Source of the DNA: Porphyrobacter sp. | GTDB taxonomy: Bacteria > Pseudomonadota > Alphaproteobacteria > Sphingomonadales > Sphingomonadaceae | Assembly (NCBI GenBank): GCA_017744315.1 | Contig: JAGIBN010000001.1 | Coordinates: forward strand, 372,001-436,000 | DNA length: 64,000 nucleotides | Direction of reading: 5' to 3' | Shown here: one piece after another, positions 51,114-60,972 of the stretch | Position numbering within the stretch: position 1 is the first letter of the stretch | Layout: each line of letters starts with the position of its first letter | The notes under the pieces: generated by a model | What the model was told of the DNA's origin: nothing | The model's input: only the letters and a program-made list of their open reading frames with translations | Databases searched by the model: none | Translations under genes and position numbers: made by a program

Positions 51114-53084
51114 ATGAGTGATACAGGTTCGGACACGGCTGTCGTCCCGACGGTGATCGATCCGGCAGAGGGGCAACAAGCCCCTGCCGCACAAGGAAAT
51201 GGTTCCGGGCATGGCTCCGGAAACATAACCAAGCTGGCATTGGGCGCGGTGGGTGTCGTCTTCGGCGACATCGGCACCAGCCCGCTTTACGCTTTTCGCG
51301 AAACTTTCGTCGGCCCGCATCCGCTGGCGATCGACGAACTGCACGTGCTCGGTGTCGTCAGCCTGATCTTCTGGTCGATGACGCTGGTGGTTTCGGTGCA
51401 ATATGTCGGCGTGCTGATGCGCGCGGACAACAAGGGGCAGGGCGGCAGTCTCGCCCTCGTCGCGCTGATCTCGGGCGCGATCCGAAAGAGCCGGTTCGGC
51501 CCGCTGGTGGTCCTGCTGGGGGTCTTCGCGACGTCGCTGTTCTACGGCGATTCGATGATTACCCCGGCGGTCTCGGTGCTTTCGGCGGTCGAGGGCCTCA
51601 CCGTCGTTGAATCGCGCCTCGCGCCGCTGGTCCTGCCGATCGCGCTGGTGCTGCTGATCGCGCTCTTCGTGATCCAGAAGAGCGGCACCGCCAAAGTCGG
51701 CGCGTTGTTCGCGCCGGTCATGGTCGTCTATTTCTCGGTCCTCGCGATCCTTGGCATCTACCATCTGGTGCAGATGCCTTCGGTGCTGGTGGCGCTGAAC
51801 CCGTGGTACGCGATCCAGTTCTTCCTGACCGACAAGATTCTCGGGTTCCTCGCGCTCGGCTCGGTCGTGCTGGCGGTGACCGGCGCCGAGGCGCTCTATT
51901 CCGACATGGGCCATTTCGGTCGCGGTCCGCTGCGCCTCTCGTGGTTCGCTTTCGTCATGCCCTGCCTGCTGATCAACTATTTCGGCCAAGCGGCGATGAT
52001 CCTCGGCCTCGACGATTCGGCGGCGCTCGATGCGATGAAGAATCCCTTCTTCAACCTCGCGCCGGAAAACCTGCGTCTGCCGCTGGTGATCCTGGCGACG
52101 TGCGCGACATTCATCGCCAGCCAGGCGGTGATCTCGGGCGCGTTCTCGATCACCCACCAGGCGATGCAGCTGGGCTTCATCCCGCGCCTTTCGACCCGCC
52201 ATACCAGCGAGCACGAAGTCGGCCAGATCTACATTCCCTTCGTGAACTGGGCGCTGATGACCGGCGTGATCGTGCTGGTGCTGGTGTTCCAGAACTCGTC
52301 GAACCTTGCCTCGGCCTACGGTATCGCGGTGACCGGGGCGATGCTGATCGACACCTGCCTGATGGCGGTGCTGGTGATCGTGCTCTGGCGCTGGAAGCTG
52401 TGGCTGGCGGTGCCGGTGATCGTGACCTTCTTCGTGGTCGACGGCGCCTATTTCGCCGCCAACGCCACCAAGGTGCCGGACGGCGGCTGGTTCCCGCTGC
52501 TGATCGGCGGCATCGCCTTCACCCTGCTGACCACCTGGAACAAGGGCCGCCGCCTGATGCGCGAGCGCATGACCGAGGCGGCCCTGCCGCTCAACGTCTT
52601 CGCCAAGAGCGCCCACGGCTCCGCCGCGCGGGTGCCGGGTACGGCGATCTTCATGGCGTCGAGCAATGCGGGCGTCCCTTCTGCGCTGCTGCACAACATC
52701 AAGCACAACAAGGTGCTGCACGAGCGCGTGGTGGTGCTGACGGTCGAAGTCCAGGACGTGCCCTATGTCGAGCCTGCCGAGCGCTATTCGGTGACCGACC
52801 TCGGGCAGGGCTTCTACCGCATGAACTTGCGCTACGGCTTCATGGAAGAGACCGACATTCCGGTGGCGCTCGCCCATGCCGACTTCTGCGGCGGGGCCTT
52901 CGAGATGATGAAGACCAGCTTCTTCCTCTCGCGCCAGACGCTGGTGCCCTCGGCCAAGCCGGGCATGGCGATCTGGCGGGAAAAGCTCTTCGCGTGGATG
53001 ATGCGCAATGCCGCCAGCGCCATGGAGTTCTTCCGCCTCCCTACCAACCGCGTGGTCGAACTCGGCAGTCAGCTCGAAATCTGA
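51114..53084 (+). CDS. kup: Low-affinity potassium transporter Kup
   Basis: 656 residues: a short polar N-terminus, 12 membrane helices (about 35-460) and a cytoplasmic C-terminal domain ([40 protein letters not shown]). The family signature [18 protein letters not shown] lies in the first helix. It imports K+ with H+. Single gene, about 100 bases after ccmI. Confidence 0.95.
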   Translation: MSDTGSDTAVVPTVIDPAEGQQAPAAQGNGSGHGSGNITKLALGAVGVVFGDIGTSPLYAFRETFVGPHPLAIDELHVLGVVSLIFWSMTLVVSVQYVGVLMRADNKGQGGSLALVALISGAIRKSRFGPLVVLLGVFATSLFYGDSMITPAVSVLSAVEGLTVVESRLAPLVLPIALVLLIALFVIQKSGTAKVGALFAPVMVVYFSVLAILGIYHLVQMPSVLVALNPWYAIQFFLTDKILGFLALGSVVLAVTGAEALYSDMGHFGRGPLRLSWFAFVMPCLLINYFGQAAMILGLDDSAALDAMKNPFFNLAPENLRLPLVILATCATFIASQAVISGAFSITHQAMQLGFIPRLSTRHTSEHEVGQIYIPFVNWALMTGVIVLVLVFQNSSNLASAYGIAVTGAMLIDTCLMAVLVIVLWRWKLWLAVPVIVTFFVVDGAYFAANATKVPDGGWFPLLIGGIAFTLLTTWNKGRRLMRERMTEAALPLNVFAKSAHGSAARVPGTAIFMASSNAGVPSALLHNIKHNKVLHERVVVLTVEVQDVPYVEPAERYSVTDLGQGFYRMNLRYGFMEETDIPVALAHADFCGGAFEMMKTSFFLSRQTLVPSAKPGMAIWREKLFAWMMRNAASAMEFFRLPTNRVVELGSQLEI

Positions 53085-53180
53085 TCGTTCCTCTGGTCGA
53101 GTGCAGAGCATGGCTTTAAGGCGCGCGCTGCCGGTGCGATTCGTAAGTGATCGCGTCCGGCATTTGCGGGGGCAATTTCG

Positions 53181-54323
53181 ATGATGGGGATGAATGCGGG
53201 CGTGGCCGGTGACGGCCATGCCGGTTGCGTGGGCGCGTGTGCGTCCGGCGAAGCGCCGGAGCGGCCGTGGCTCAGTATTCTGGTGCCGGTCTACAATGTC
53301 CGGCCTTTCGTGGAAGCGTGCCTGGCCTCGATCATCGCGCAGATGGCCGGGCAGGCCGGTGTCGAACTCGTCATCGTCGACGATTGCTCGACGGACGGTT
53401 CGGCGGACCTCTGCCGGCATATCCTGGACGACTGCGACATCGACAGCCGCCTTCTGCTGCACGAAGGCAATCGCGGCATCGGCGTCACGCGCAATACCCT
53501 GCTGGAAGCGGCACGGGGCGACTACCTGTGGTTCGTCGATTCCGATGACATGCTGCTGCCCGGTGCGATTGCGGGGCTGCGCGATGTGGTCCTGGCGCAT
53601 GAACCCGATGTCGTCCTGTGCGACTATGTGCGGGAGAAGGGCAGGCCCTTCGCGACATTCTGCGGCAGGAGCGGCGTGGAGAGCGGCGTGCCGATGCAAT
53701 GCACCGAGACGCTGATCGCGGGCACTTTTGCCCGGCGGCGGCTTCATGCCTGGTCGAAGGTGTGGCGGCGGGACCTGTTCGGCGATGCGATCCGCTTTCC
53801 CGAAGGCGCCCGTTTCGAGGATGTCGCGACGGTGCCCTGGCTCCTGCTGGGGGCGAAGAGCTTCGTCTACATAGCCCAGCCGTGGATCTACTATCGCACC
53901 CGCAAGACCAGCATCATGGCCCAGCTCAATTGCCGGGGCCGGTTCGACCGCTGCGGCAACGACGAACTTGCGGTGGCCCTGCAAGGGTTCAGCCGGGCGC
54001 TGGCGCAGCGGTTGCCGGAAGCGCGGTCCAGGGTCGATAGTGCCGTGGCCGAGTTCTGGGCGCGGGAGTTCGTGAAGATCGTCAAGCGCCTTGCGCGCTC
54101 GGGAGGCGTCGGGATGCAGGGCAAGGGCTGGAGCGCGTTCCAGGCCGAAGCCCGGCGGTATCGGGAGCTGATGGAAGCCTCGTCGCCGCAGAGTTTCGAG
54201 GCAGTGATGCGCGCCTATCTGCGCAAGGGGCGGATCGTACGGGGCGGAGCGCTTGCCCTGTCGCTGGCGGTCGCCATGCCGCGCCGGATTTCGGTGAATG
54301 CGGAGCTAAGTCCGGAAGCTTGA
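53181..54323 (+). CDS. Family 2 glycosyltransferase
   Basis: 380 residues. A GT-A domain: LSILVPVYNVRPFVEACLAS, ELVIVDDCSTDGSADLC (nucleotide site) and GDYLWFVDSDDMLLPGAI (DxD metal site). The C-terminal 170 residues are helical with many Arg/Cys and no membrane segment. Similar enzymes add sugars to surface polysaccharide or glycolipids. The sugar donor and acceptor cannot be told. No other polysaccharide genes adjoin, so it is an orphan. Several in-frame starts exist near 53181; the first ATG is used. Confidence 0.85.
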   Translation: MMGMNAGVAGDGHAGCVGACASGEAPERPWLSILVPVYNVRPFVEACLASIIAQMAGQAGVELVIVDDCSTDGSADLCRHILDDCDIDSRLLLHEGNRGIGVTRNTLLEAARGDYLWFVDSDDMLLPGAIAGLRDVVLAHEPDVVLCDYVREKGRPFATFCGRSGVESGVPMQCTETLIAGTFARRRLHAWSKVWRRDLFGDAIRFPEGARFEDVATVPWLLLGAKSFVYIAQPWIYYRTRKTSIMAQLNCRGRFDRCGNDELAVALQGFSRALAQRLPEARSRVDSAVAEFWAREFVKIVKRLARSGGVGMQGKGWSAFQAEARRYRELMEASSPQSFEAVMRAYLRKGRIVRGGALALSLAVAMPRRISVNAELSPEA

Positions 54324-54330
54324 AAGCGAA

Positions 54331-54353
54331 GGGGGCCGAATGATCCGGCCCCC
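54331..54353. terminator. Bidirectional hairpin between the glycosyltransferase and yciB
   Basis: GGGGGCCG and CGGCCCCC around AATGATC. There is no good T-run, so termination strength is doubtful. It lies in the 38-base convergent gap. Confidence 0.55.
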
Positions 54354-54361
54354 TCATTGTC

Positions 54362-55015
54362 TCAGTCGTGCGGCGGGTTCTCGATCACTTCTTCCTTCGC
54401 CGCCTCGCCCATGCCGTGCTTCAGCACCATCGGCAGCTGCGAGAACGTGAAGACGAACGAGAGCACGGTGAAGCCCCAGAGCTTGGCCTGGAGCCAGGTG
54501 TCGAAGCTGACGGTGAAGACCAGCGCCGTGTTGAGCACGGCCAGCAGGACGAAGAACCACGCCCAGTTGCGCGACAGCTTCATCCAGCCTTCCTCGTTCA
54601 GCCCCTCGAAGGCCGACTGGAGCAGGTATTTCAGCATCGGCTTGCCGCGCATCAGGCCGAAGAACAGCACGCCCGCGAACATCAGGTAGACGGCGGTGGG
54701 CTTAATCTGGATCCAGAAGGCATCGTGGAACACCACGGTCAGCGCGCCGAAACCGACGATCAGCACGGTCGTCAGCCAGAGCATCGGCGAGATATGGCCG
54801 AGCCGCCATTTCGACACGCCGAGCGCGATCACGGTGGCGACCATGAAGGCGATCGTGCCCTTGATGACGGCGGAAACGGTGCCGATCGTATCGCCTTCGC
54901 CCGAGGGGGAGAAATGGCGATAGGCGAGGAAGAAGACCAGCAGCGGGCCGAAATCGACGACGAGGTTGACCCAGCTCGATTTGGGCTTCTGGGCGGGCGT
55001 GGTTTCGGCGTTCAT
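54362..55015 (-). CDS. yciB: Inner-membrane septation protein YciB/IspZ
   Basis: 217 residues with about five membrane helices: VNLVVDFGPLLVFFLAYRHF at the start, GVLFFGLMRGKPMLKYLLQS and the conserved LNEEGWMKLSRNWAWFFVLL. The family is linked to intracellular septation and envelope integrity; its molecular function is not settled. The N-terminus is slightly extended by AETTPAQKPKSS. Start and ftsY stop share one base, so translation is probably coupled. Confidence 0.93.
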   Translation of the reverse strand: MNAETTPAQKPKSSWVNLVVDFGPLLVFFLAYRHFSPSGEGDTIGTVSAVIKGTIAFMVATVIALGVSKWRLGHISPMLWLTTVLIVGFGALTVVFHDAFWIQIKPTAVYLMFAGVLFFGLMRGKPMLKYLLQSAFEGLNEEGWMKLSRNWAWFFVLLAVLNTALVFTVSFDTWLQAKLWGFTVLSFVFTFSQLPMVLKHGMGEAAKEEVIENPPHD

Positions 55016-55956
55016 CAGGCGATCCCCGCGATCACGCGGGCCAGCAGGTCCGGGTTGAAGGGGCGCAAGTCGTCGATCTTCTCGCCGACGCCGATGGCGT
55101 GGATGGGGAGGCCGTATTGCTCGGCCGCCGCGACCAGCACGCCGCCGCGCGCGGTGCCGTCCAGCTTGGTCATGATGAGGCCGGACACACCCGCCACTTC
55201 CTTGAAGATCTCGATCTGCGAGAGCGCGTTCTGGCCGTTGGTGGCGTCGAGCACCAGCACCACGTCGTGCGGCGCCTCGGGATTGAGGCGGCCGAGCACG
55301 CGGCGGATCTTGGACAGTTCGTCCATCAGCTCGCGCTTGTTCTGGAGGCGACCGGCGGTGTCGACGATCAGCGCGTCGATGCCTTGGTCGGTCGCGGCCT
55401 TGACCGCGTCGAACACGATCGAGGCCGGATCGCCGCCCTCGGGGCCCTTGATCAGCGGAATGCCGAGACGGTCGGCCCAGACGCCGAGCTGGCCGATCGC
55501 GGCGGCGCGGAAGGTGTCGCCCGCCGCCAGCATGACCGAATAGTCCTGCTCCTGGAACAAGTGCGCGAGCTTGGCGATCGTCGTCGTCTTGCCGGAGCCG
55601 TTGACGCCGATCACCAGGATCACCTGCGGGCGCGGGAAGGCCACGACGTCGAGCGGCTTGGCCACCGGACGCAGGATCTCGGCGATCTCGCGGGCGACCA
55701 CTTCCATGATCGCGCGCTCGTCGGCATCACGTTCGAAGCGTTCGTCGGCGAGGCGGGCGCGGATGCGGGCGGCGGCGCGGGGGCCGAGGTCCGACATGAT
55801 CAGCGCATCCTCGATATCGTCGAGCTGCGCCTCTTCCAGCCTTGTCTTGCCGACGATGCCGGAGAGGTTCTCGCTCAGGCGTTCGGAGGTCTTGCGAAAG
55901 CCGCCGAACAGGCGGTCGGACCAGTCGCGCTCAGCCTGCTGGCCTTCGGTACTCAT
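55015..55956 (-). CDS. ftsY: Signal recognition particle receptor FtsY
   Basis: 313 residues. The NG domain has P-loop VIGVNGSGKTTTIAKLAHLF, AAGDTFRAAAIGQL, VDTAGRLQNKRELMDEL, TKLDGTARGGVLVAAAEQ and GVGEKIDDLRPFN. The acidic A domain of E. coli FtsY is almost absent, as usual in alphaproteobacteria. It is the membrane receptor for the SRP whose Ffh protein is encoded at 19.9 kb. It overlaps mtaB by 4 bases. Confidence 0.97.
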   Translation of the reverse strand: MSTEGQQAERDWSDRLFGGFRKTSERLSENLSGIVGKTRLEEAQLDDIEDALIMSDLGPRAAARIRARLADERFERDADERAIMEVVAREIAEILRPVAKPLDVVAFPRPQVILVIGVNGSGKTTTIAKLAHLFQEQDYSVMLAAGDTFRAAAIGQLGVWADRLGIPLIKGPEGGDPASIVFDAVKAATDQGIDALIVDTAGRLQNKRELMDELSKIRRVLGRLNPEAPHDVVLVLDATNGQNALSQIEIFKEVAGVSGLIMTKLDGTARGGVLVAAAEQYGLPIHAIGVGEKIDDLRPFNPDLLARVIAGIA

Positions 55957-57131
55957 GATTCCAGTATTCCTTCGACTACCCTTGCGGGCGTAACGCGGAT
56001 CAGCGTGCCGGGCTGCGCATCGGGGGGCAGGCGCACGGCAGCGAAGTTTTCCGCATGGCCTTTCGCGCCTCTTTCGGCAAGCACCGATAGCGGCTGGCCG
56101 ATAAGCCCGGTGAGCCAGTCGGCCCGGATTTCGGCGATCCGCGCGCGCAGCTCGGCGGCGCGGGCCTTGATCGTGGCGGCATCGACTTGCGGCATGCGCG
56201 CCGCCGGCGTGCCGGGGCGCTGCGAATAGGGGAAGACATGGCCGTGGACGACCTGCAATTCCCCGAGAATGGAGAGATTGGCGGCGTGGGCTTCCTCGTC
56301 CTCGGTCGGGAAACCGGCGATGAGGTCGGCGCCGATGGCGATCTCGGGACGGCGCGCGCGCAAGTCGGTGACGAGCCGCACCGCATCGGCGCGGCTGTGG
56401 CGGCGCTTCATGCGCTTGAGGATCAGGTCATGCCCGTGCTGGAGCGAGAGGTGGACATGCGGCATGACCCGCGCCTCGCCTGCCAGCAGCTCGAACAGGG
56501 CCTCGTCCACTTCGGCGCCGTCGATGGAGGAGAGGCGCAGGCGGGGCAGGGCCGGGAACTGCGCGAGGATCGCCTCGCAGAGCGTGCCGAGGCGGGGCGC
56601 GCCGTCGAGGTCACCGCCCCAGGAGGTGAGGTCCACGCCGGTCAGGACGACTTCGTTCACGCCTGCATCCAGATGGACAGCCACGTCGTGGAGCACTTCG
56701 GCCATGCTGCGCGAGCGGCTGGAGCCGCGTCCTTGCGGGATCACGCAGAAAGTGCAGGCATGGTCGCAGCCGTTCTGCACTTGCACGAAGCCGCGCGTAT
56801 AGGCGCGGCGTTCGATGGGGGCAGGGGCGACGGGTACGTTCCACGCGCGCGGGTCGAGCTTGGCGGTGTTCGGCACCAGACCGTCGACTTCGGGCATCGC
56901 CGCGAGCATCGCGCGTTCGACTTCGGCGGCACAGCCGGTGACGATCAGGCGGGCGTCGGGGCGCTCCTTGCGGGCGCGGCGGATCGCCTGCCGGGTCTGC
57001 CGCACGGCTTCGGCGGTGACCGCGCAGGAATTGACCACGACGAGGTCTTCGGCGCCGCGCAGCAGGCCGCGCAGCGTCTCGCTTTCGGAAATATTGAGGC
57101 GGCAGCCGAGCGAATGGACTTCGACGGTCAA
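55953..57131 (-). CDS. mtaB: tRNA t6A37 methylthiotransferase MtaB
   Basis: 392 residues. The N-terminal methylthiotransferase domain has its three cluster Cys in HSLGCRLN, VVNSCAVTAEA and VTGCAAEVER. The radical-SAM CxxxCxxC is in NGCDHACTFCVIPQGRG, followed by the TIM-barrel and a TRAM-like C-terminus. It converts t6A to ms2t6A at position 37. The start is inferred as TTG 57131, which overlaps the dapF stop (TTGA) and directly precedes the conserved TVEVHSLGC. Any start further upstream would lie inside dapF. Confidence 0.93.
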   Translation of the reverse strand: MTVEVHSLGCRLNISESETLRGLLRGAEDLVVVNSCAVTAEAVRQTRQAIRRARKERPDARLIVTGCAAEVERAMLAAMPEVDGLVPNTAKLDPRAWNVPVAPAPIERRAYTRGFVQVQNGCDHACTFCVIPQGRGSSRSRSMAEVLHDVAVHLDAGVNEVVLTGVDLTSWGGDLDGAPRLGTLCEAILAQFPALPRLRLSSIDGAEVDEALFELLAGEARVMPHVHLSLQHGHDLILKRMKRRHSRADAVRLVTDLRARRPEIAIGADLIAGFPTEDEEAHAANLSILGELQVVHGHVFPYSQRPGTPAARMPQVDAATIKARAAELRARIAEIRADWLTGLIGQPLSVLAERGAKGHAENFAAVRLPPDAQPGTLIRVTPARVVEGILES

Positions 57132-57946
57132 TCTGGAATCCCGTAGTCCGCCGCCGCGAAGGAGCCGCGGAACGATTCGGTGGCCGGGCCGGTCATGACG
57201 ATCTCGTCGTCGCCGCGCCATTCGATGGTGAGCGGGCCGCCGGGCAGGGTGACGGTGACCTTGCGATCGACCAGACCGCGCTTCATCGCGCCGATGGCGG
57301 TGGCGCAGGCGCCGGTGCCGCAGGCGCGGGTGAGACCGGCGCCGCGCTCCCAGACGCGCAGCGTCAAGGCGTCGCGGGCGGTAACGGCGGCGACATTGAC
57401 GTTGATGCGCTCGGGGAACAGCGGATCGTTCTCGATCAGCGGGCCGAGCCGGGCCATGTCGATGCGGTAGGGGTCTTCGACGAAGAAGATCACATGCGGA
57501 TTGCCGACGTTGACGGCGATCGGGTTGACCAGCTCTTCCCAGGCCACCGGCAGACTATGCGTGTCCATCGGATAGCCGAGCGGGATCAGGTTCCAGTCGA
57601 AGCGGGGCTTGCCCATCTCCACGCTGATGCCGCTGTCGGTAGGTGTCGTGGCGACCATGCCGCCGAGCGTCTCGATGCTCGCGGGGCGGCCGTGGAGCAG
57701 GCCGATGGCGCGCGTGGCATTGCCGCAGGCTTCCACTTCGCTGCCATCGTTGTTGAAGATCCGCATGCGGAAGTCGCCGCGATCGGACGGGGCGAGGACG
57801 ATCAACTGGTCGCAGCCGATGCCGGTATGCCGGTCGGCCAGCGCGGCGGCGAGCGCCGCGTCCACGACCGGCAGCGCGCCGGTGCGTCCATCGAGCACGA
57901 CGAAGTCGTTGCCCAGCCCATGCATCTTGGTGAAATCGATCCGCAT
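57128..57946 (-). CDS. dapF: Diaminopimelate epimerase
   Basis: 272 residues. MRIDFTKMHGLGNDFVVLDG is the family start. The two catalytic Cys are in VEACGNATRAIG and LTRACGTGACATAIGAMKRG. It interconverts LL- and meso-diaminopimelate for lysine and peptidoglycan. First gene of the minus-strand run dapF-mtaB-ftsY-yciB, all with overlapping ends. Confidence 0.96.
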   Translation of the reverse strand: MRIDFTKMHGLGNDFVVLDGRTGALPVVDAALAAALADRHTGIGCDQLIVLAPSDRGDFRMRIFNNDGSEVEACGNATRAIGLLHGRPASIETLGGMVATTPTDSGISVEMGKPRFDWNLIPLGYPMDTHSLPVAWEELVNPIAVNVGNPHVIFFVEDPYRIDMARLGPLIENDPLFPERINVNVAAVTARDALTLRVWERGAGLTRACGTGACATAIGAMKRGLVDRKVTVTLPGGPLTIEWRGDDEIVMTGPATESFRGSFAAADYGIPD

Positions 57947-58058
57947 GGCGCGCGATTTATGCGTTGCGGGGCGTCAGGTCCAGAGGAATGGCACAATCGA
58001 AGGTCCGTCCGGGAGGCGCGTTGCGGTTCCCCGGCGTGGAGCGGCCGTCATCCCGCGC

Positions 58059-59780
58059 TTATCCCTGCATCCTTGCGGCAGGAAGCAAGGCCCCCGCCTG
58101 CATGGGTGCGATCGGCGGGCTTTCGGGCGATGCGCTCTGGAAGTCGGCATTCGGAAGCTGCGGGTGGGCAAGCAGGCCGTGTTCGCTCAGCCACTCGGCG
58201 ATCTCCGCTGCCGGGCGCGGCTGGCCGTAGAGGTAGCCCTGTCCCTTGATCTGTTCGTATTGGCGCAGGTGCGAGAGAACTTCGCTGCTCTCGATTCCCT
58301 CGGCGGTGACCGGCAGGTCCAGTCCCTTGCCGAGCATGGCAATGGCATGGACGATGGCGGCGCTGTCCTTGCTGCCCGTCAGGTCCGACACGAAGCTGCG
58401 GTCGATCTTGATGCGATCGAACGGCAGGCTGCGCAGCATGGCGAGCGAGCTGTAGCCGGTGCCGAAATCGTCGAGGCTGACCTTGATCCCCTGGTTCTTG
58501 AGGCTGGCGATCAGGGTGCGGACTTGCGCGAGGTTCCGGTGGAGGCAGGATTCGGTGATCTCGATTTCCAGTCGGTGCGGCGGGAAGTTCGCTTCCAGCA
58601 GCAGCTTGAGCAGCTTCTGCGCGAACCACGGATCGCGCAGTTGCAGCGGCGAGATGTTCACCGACAATGTGAGCCGCGCGTCCCATCCCCTGGCGTCTTC
58701 CAGCGCCTGTGCGATCAGGCTTTCCGAAAGCGAGGCAATGGCGCCGATTTCCTCGGCCACGGGGATGAAGATGTCCGGCGCGACGAGGCCGAGCTGCGGC
58801 GCGTTCCAGCGCGCCAGCATTTCGAAGCCGGTGAGTTCGCCGGTCCGCAGATCGATCTGCTGTTCGTAGAACGGCACGAATTCACCGCGTGCGATGCCCT
58901 GGCGGATGGCCTGTTCCAGCGCGGTACGGGCGCGCATTTCGGCGGCCATCGGCGCTTCGAACCAGGCGAAGCTGTTCCGGCCCTGTCGCTTGGCGTGGTA
59001 CATCGCCATGTCCGCCTTTTCGAGCAGGGCGGCGGCGTTGCTGCGGGCTTCCTCCCCATCGTCGATGTTCGAACCGGCAAGACCGATCGAGGCGGTAACC
59101 TCGACGCTGATCGTATCGACCATTGCGCTCTGCCCGATCGCCTCGACCAGGGCTGCGGCGATGCGGTCGATTCGCTCGGAGCGGCTGCCGTCGCATTCGA
59201 GGGCGATGGCGAATTCGTCTCCGCCGATGCGGCTGATCAGCGCCGGGATGGGCAGGCAACCGGAAATCCGCCGCGCACATTCCTGCAGCAGGCGGTCGCC
59301 GACCGTGTGGCCGTTGCAGTCGTTGACCTGCTTGAAGTTGTCGAGGTCGATCATCGCCAGCACCACGTCCCTGTCACGCGCGGCGGAGCGGCGGATGAGG
59401 TCGTCCACCGCACGGTGGAAGCTGCGGCGGTTGAGGAAGCCGGTGAGCGGATCGGTCTCGGCGAGGCGGCGGGCCTGCTGCTCCGCGCGCTTGCGCTGGC
59501 GGATTTCCTCGCAGAGCTGGCGATAGCGGCTCCACCCGAAGATGATGATGGCGATGTTGAGCAGGAAGGCGTTGAGCAGGAAACGGTCGGGACCCGGTCC
59601 CGTGCCGGCCAGCGATTTCAGGACGGCGGGCCCGATCGCCGCGCCGGTGGTGACGAACAGCAGGATCGCGGCGGTGACGATGCCGAGAGCGACGACATCG
59701 ACCTGACGGCCGCTGTCGCTTTCGACATTTTCCGTTTCGGCGCCATTCTCCCCGAATTGCGCGGTCCCGCTTGTCGTCAC
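58059..59780 (-). CDS. Membrane GGDEF-EAL protein (cyclic di-GMP turnover)
   Basis: 573 residues. Two membrane helices (about 25-85: VDVVALGIVTAAILLFVTTG and FLLNAFLLNIAIIIFGW) and a short coiled coil precede a GGDEF domain (DPLTGFLNRRSF, SRIGGDEFAIALE). No RxxD inhibitory site is seen before it. An EAL domain follows with GFEMLARW in place of EAL, but with its Glu and Arg kept, NISPLQLRD, EIEITESC, LDDFGTGYSSL, KIDRSF and TAEGIESSE. All main catalytic residues look intact, so it may both make and break cyclic di-GMP. A possible CtrA site lies upstream. Confidence 0.92.
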   Translation of the reverse strand: MTTSGTAQFGENGAETENVESDSGRQVDVVALGIVTAAILLFVTTGAAIGPAVLKSLAGTGPGPDRFLLNAFLLNIAIIIFGWSRYRQLCEEIRQRKRAEQQARRLAETDPLTGFLNRRSFHRAVDDLIRRSAARDRDVVLAMIDLDNFKQVNDCNGHTVGDRLLQECARRISGCLPIPALISRIGGDEFAIALECDGSRSERIDRIAAALVEAIGQSAMVDTISVEVTASIGLAGSNIDDGEEARSNAAALLEKADMAMYHAKRQGRNSFAWFEAPMAAEMRARTALEQAIRQGIARGEFVPFYEQQIDLRTGELTGFEMLARWNAPQLGLVAPDIFIPVAEEIGAIASLSESLIAQALEDARGWDARLTLSVNISPLQLRDPWFAQKLLKLLLEANFPPHRLEIEITESCLHRNLAQVRTLIASLKNQGIKVSLDDFGTGYSSLAMLRSLPFDRIKIDRSFVSDLTGSKDSAAIVHAIAMLGKGLDLPVTAEGIESSEVLSHLRQYEQIKGQGYLYGQPRPAAEIAEWLSEHGLLAHPQLPNADFQSASPESPPIAPMQAGALLPAARMQG

Positions 59781-59827
59781 TGAAGTTCCCCCGGCTGTCC
59801 CCGGAGGAGTACTTAGGCGCAGCGGGC

Positions 59828-59842
59828 TGAAATATTGGTTAA
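59828..59842 (-). promoter_or_regulatory. Candidate CtrA-like site
   Basis: On the minus strand TTAACCAATATTTCA gives TTAA-N7-TTCA, one mismatch from the CtrA pattern TTAA-N7-TTAA. It lies 47-62 bases before the GGDEF-EAL start. CtrA controls cyclic di-GMP and motility genes in many alphaproteobacteria. Confidence 0.3.
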
Positions 59843-59856
59843 ATCGCAGAGGGAAA

Positions 59857-59888
59857 CGCGCCTTCGGTTTTCGTGAACCGAAGGCGCG
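59857..59888 (-). terminator. Terminator of the oxygenase gene
   Basis: CGCGCCTTCGGTT and AACCGAAGGCGCG form a perfect 13-bp stem around 6 bases. On the minus strand it is followed by TTTCCC, a short T-run. Confidence 0.7.
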
Positions 59889-59894
59889 CGGGCA

Positions 59895-60833
59895 TTACAT
59901 CTTCAGGCCGATCTCGCGCAGACGCTCCTGGAGATAGTCGTCGGCGGTGATGCTGACCGGGTAACGGTCCGGGTTCTCGTCCGTGATGCACTGGTCCAGC
60001 GTCTTGAACGGGAAATCGCTGCGCAGATGCAGGAAGAACGGCATCGAATAGCGGCTGTGCGCGGCGCGGTCGCCATCCGGATTGCGGACGCGGTGGGTGG
60101 TGGAGGGCAGGACGTGGTTGGTCAGGCGCTGGAGCATGTCGCCGATGTTGATGACCACCGCGCCTTCCGGCGGCGCGACCGAGAGCCACTCGCCGTTCTT
60201 GCCGAGCAGTTCGAGGCCCGCTTCCTGCGCGCCGAGCAGCAGGGTGATGAGGTTGATGTCCTCATGCGCGCCCGCGCGGATGGCGCCGCCGGCGCCTTCG
60301 CCGACAGGCGGATAGTGCAGCAGGCGCAGCACCGAATTGCCGTCCTCGATCGCCGGATCGAACCAGCGGGCGTCAAGGCCGAGGTAGGTGGCGATGGCGG
60401 AGAGGATCTCGGCACCGGCCTTGTCGAACTGGGCGTAGAGTTCGGTGAAGGTCTCCTGGAAGCCCTCGACTTCGCCCGGCCAGATGTTCGGGGGCATCGA
60501 GGCGGCGAGCGGCGAGCCGTCGGGAAGGTCGCGGCCGATGTGCCAGAATTCCTTGAGGTCCTTCTCGGTCGCGCCCTTGGCCACTTCGGTGCGGAACGGG
60601 GTATAGCCGCGCGCGCCGCCCTGGCCGGGGATGAAGTGGTTGCGCTTCACGTCGTCGGGCAGGGCGAAGAACTGCGCGGTAAGCTCCCAGGCGCGCTCGA
60701 TCAGGGCCTGGTCGATGCCGTGGTCGCGGACCATCGCGAAGCCGAAAGTGCGGAAGCTCTCGCCGATGCGCTGCGAGAATTCGGCGCGGTCGGATTCGAG
60801 GCTGAGGACGGGGATCTGGGCAAGGTTCATCAT
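59895..60833 (-). CDS. Isopenicillin N synthase-like 2OG-Fe(II) oxygenase
   Basis: 312 residues. An N-terminal non-haem dioxygenase segment (IGESFRTFGFAMVRDHGIDQ) and the Fe2OG core follow. Iron ligands are His and Asp in RAGAHEDINLITLL and His in LPSTTHRVRN, with the co-substrate Arg and Ser in HSRYSMPFFLH. The family includes penicillin and plant hormone enzymes, but bacterial members like this are mostly uncharacterised. No biosynthetic cluster surrounds it, so the name gives only the fold. Two adjacent ATGs, 60833 and 60830, are possible. Confidence 0.88.
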   Translation of the reverse strand: MMNLAQIPVLSLESDRAEFSQRIGESFRTFGFAMVRDHGIDQALIERAWELTAQFFALPDDVKRNHFIPGQGGARGYTPFRTEVAKGATEKDLKEFWHIGRDLPDGSPLAASMPPNIWPGEVEGFQETFTELYAQFDKAGAEILSAIATYLGLDARWFDPAIEDGNSVLRLLHYPPVGEGAGGAIRAGAHEDINLITLLLGAQEAGLELLGKNGEWLSVAPPEGAVVINIGDMLQRLTNHVLPSTTHRVRNPDGDRAAHSRYSMPFFLHLRSDFPFKTLDQCITDENPDRYPVSITADDYLQERLREIGLKM

Positions 60834-60972
60834 GGTCTTCCAACAAGGCTCGGCGGGCTGTGACCGGTGCCCCGCGAAGAGCGCCGAATCACCGATATTG
60901 TTTCCGCCGATTGAATCGTTATGCCGCCCCCATATAAGTTTATTGCCGGAAGGCGAAATCGAAAGGCACGAG

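Noticed and set aside
51099..53984. A 961-codon minus-strand frame opposite kup and the glycosyltransferase
   Set aside because: It spans two genes of known families on the other strand and has no domain of its own. It exists because stop codons are rare in G/C-rich antisense frames.
57609..59783. A 724-codon plus-strand frame opposite dapF and the GGDEF-EAL gene
   Set aside because: The same antisense effect. Both minus-strand proteins have complete catalytic motifs.
59895..60833. Part of a beta-lactam biosynthetic cluster
   Set aside because: The oxygenase is only fold-related to isopenicillin N synthase. There is no ACV synthetase or other pathway gene nearby.
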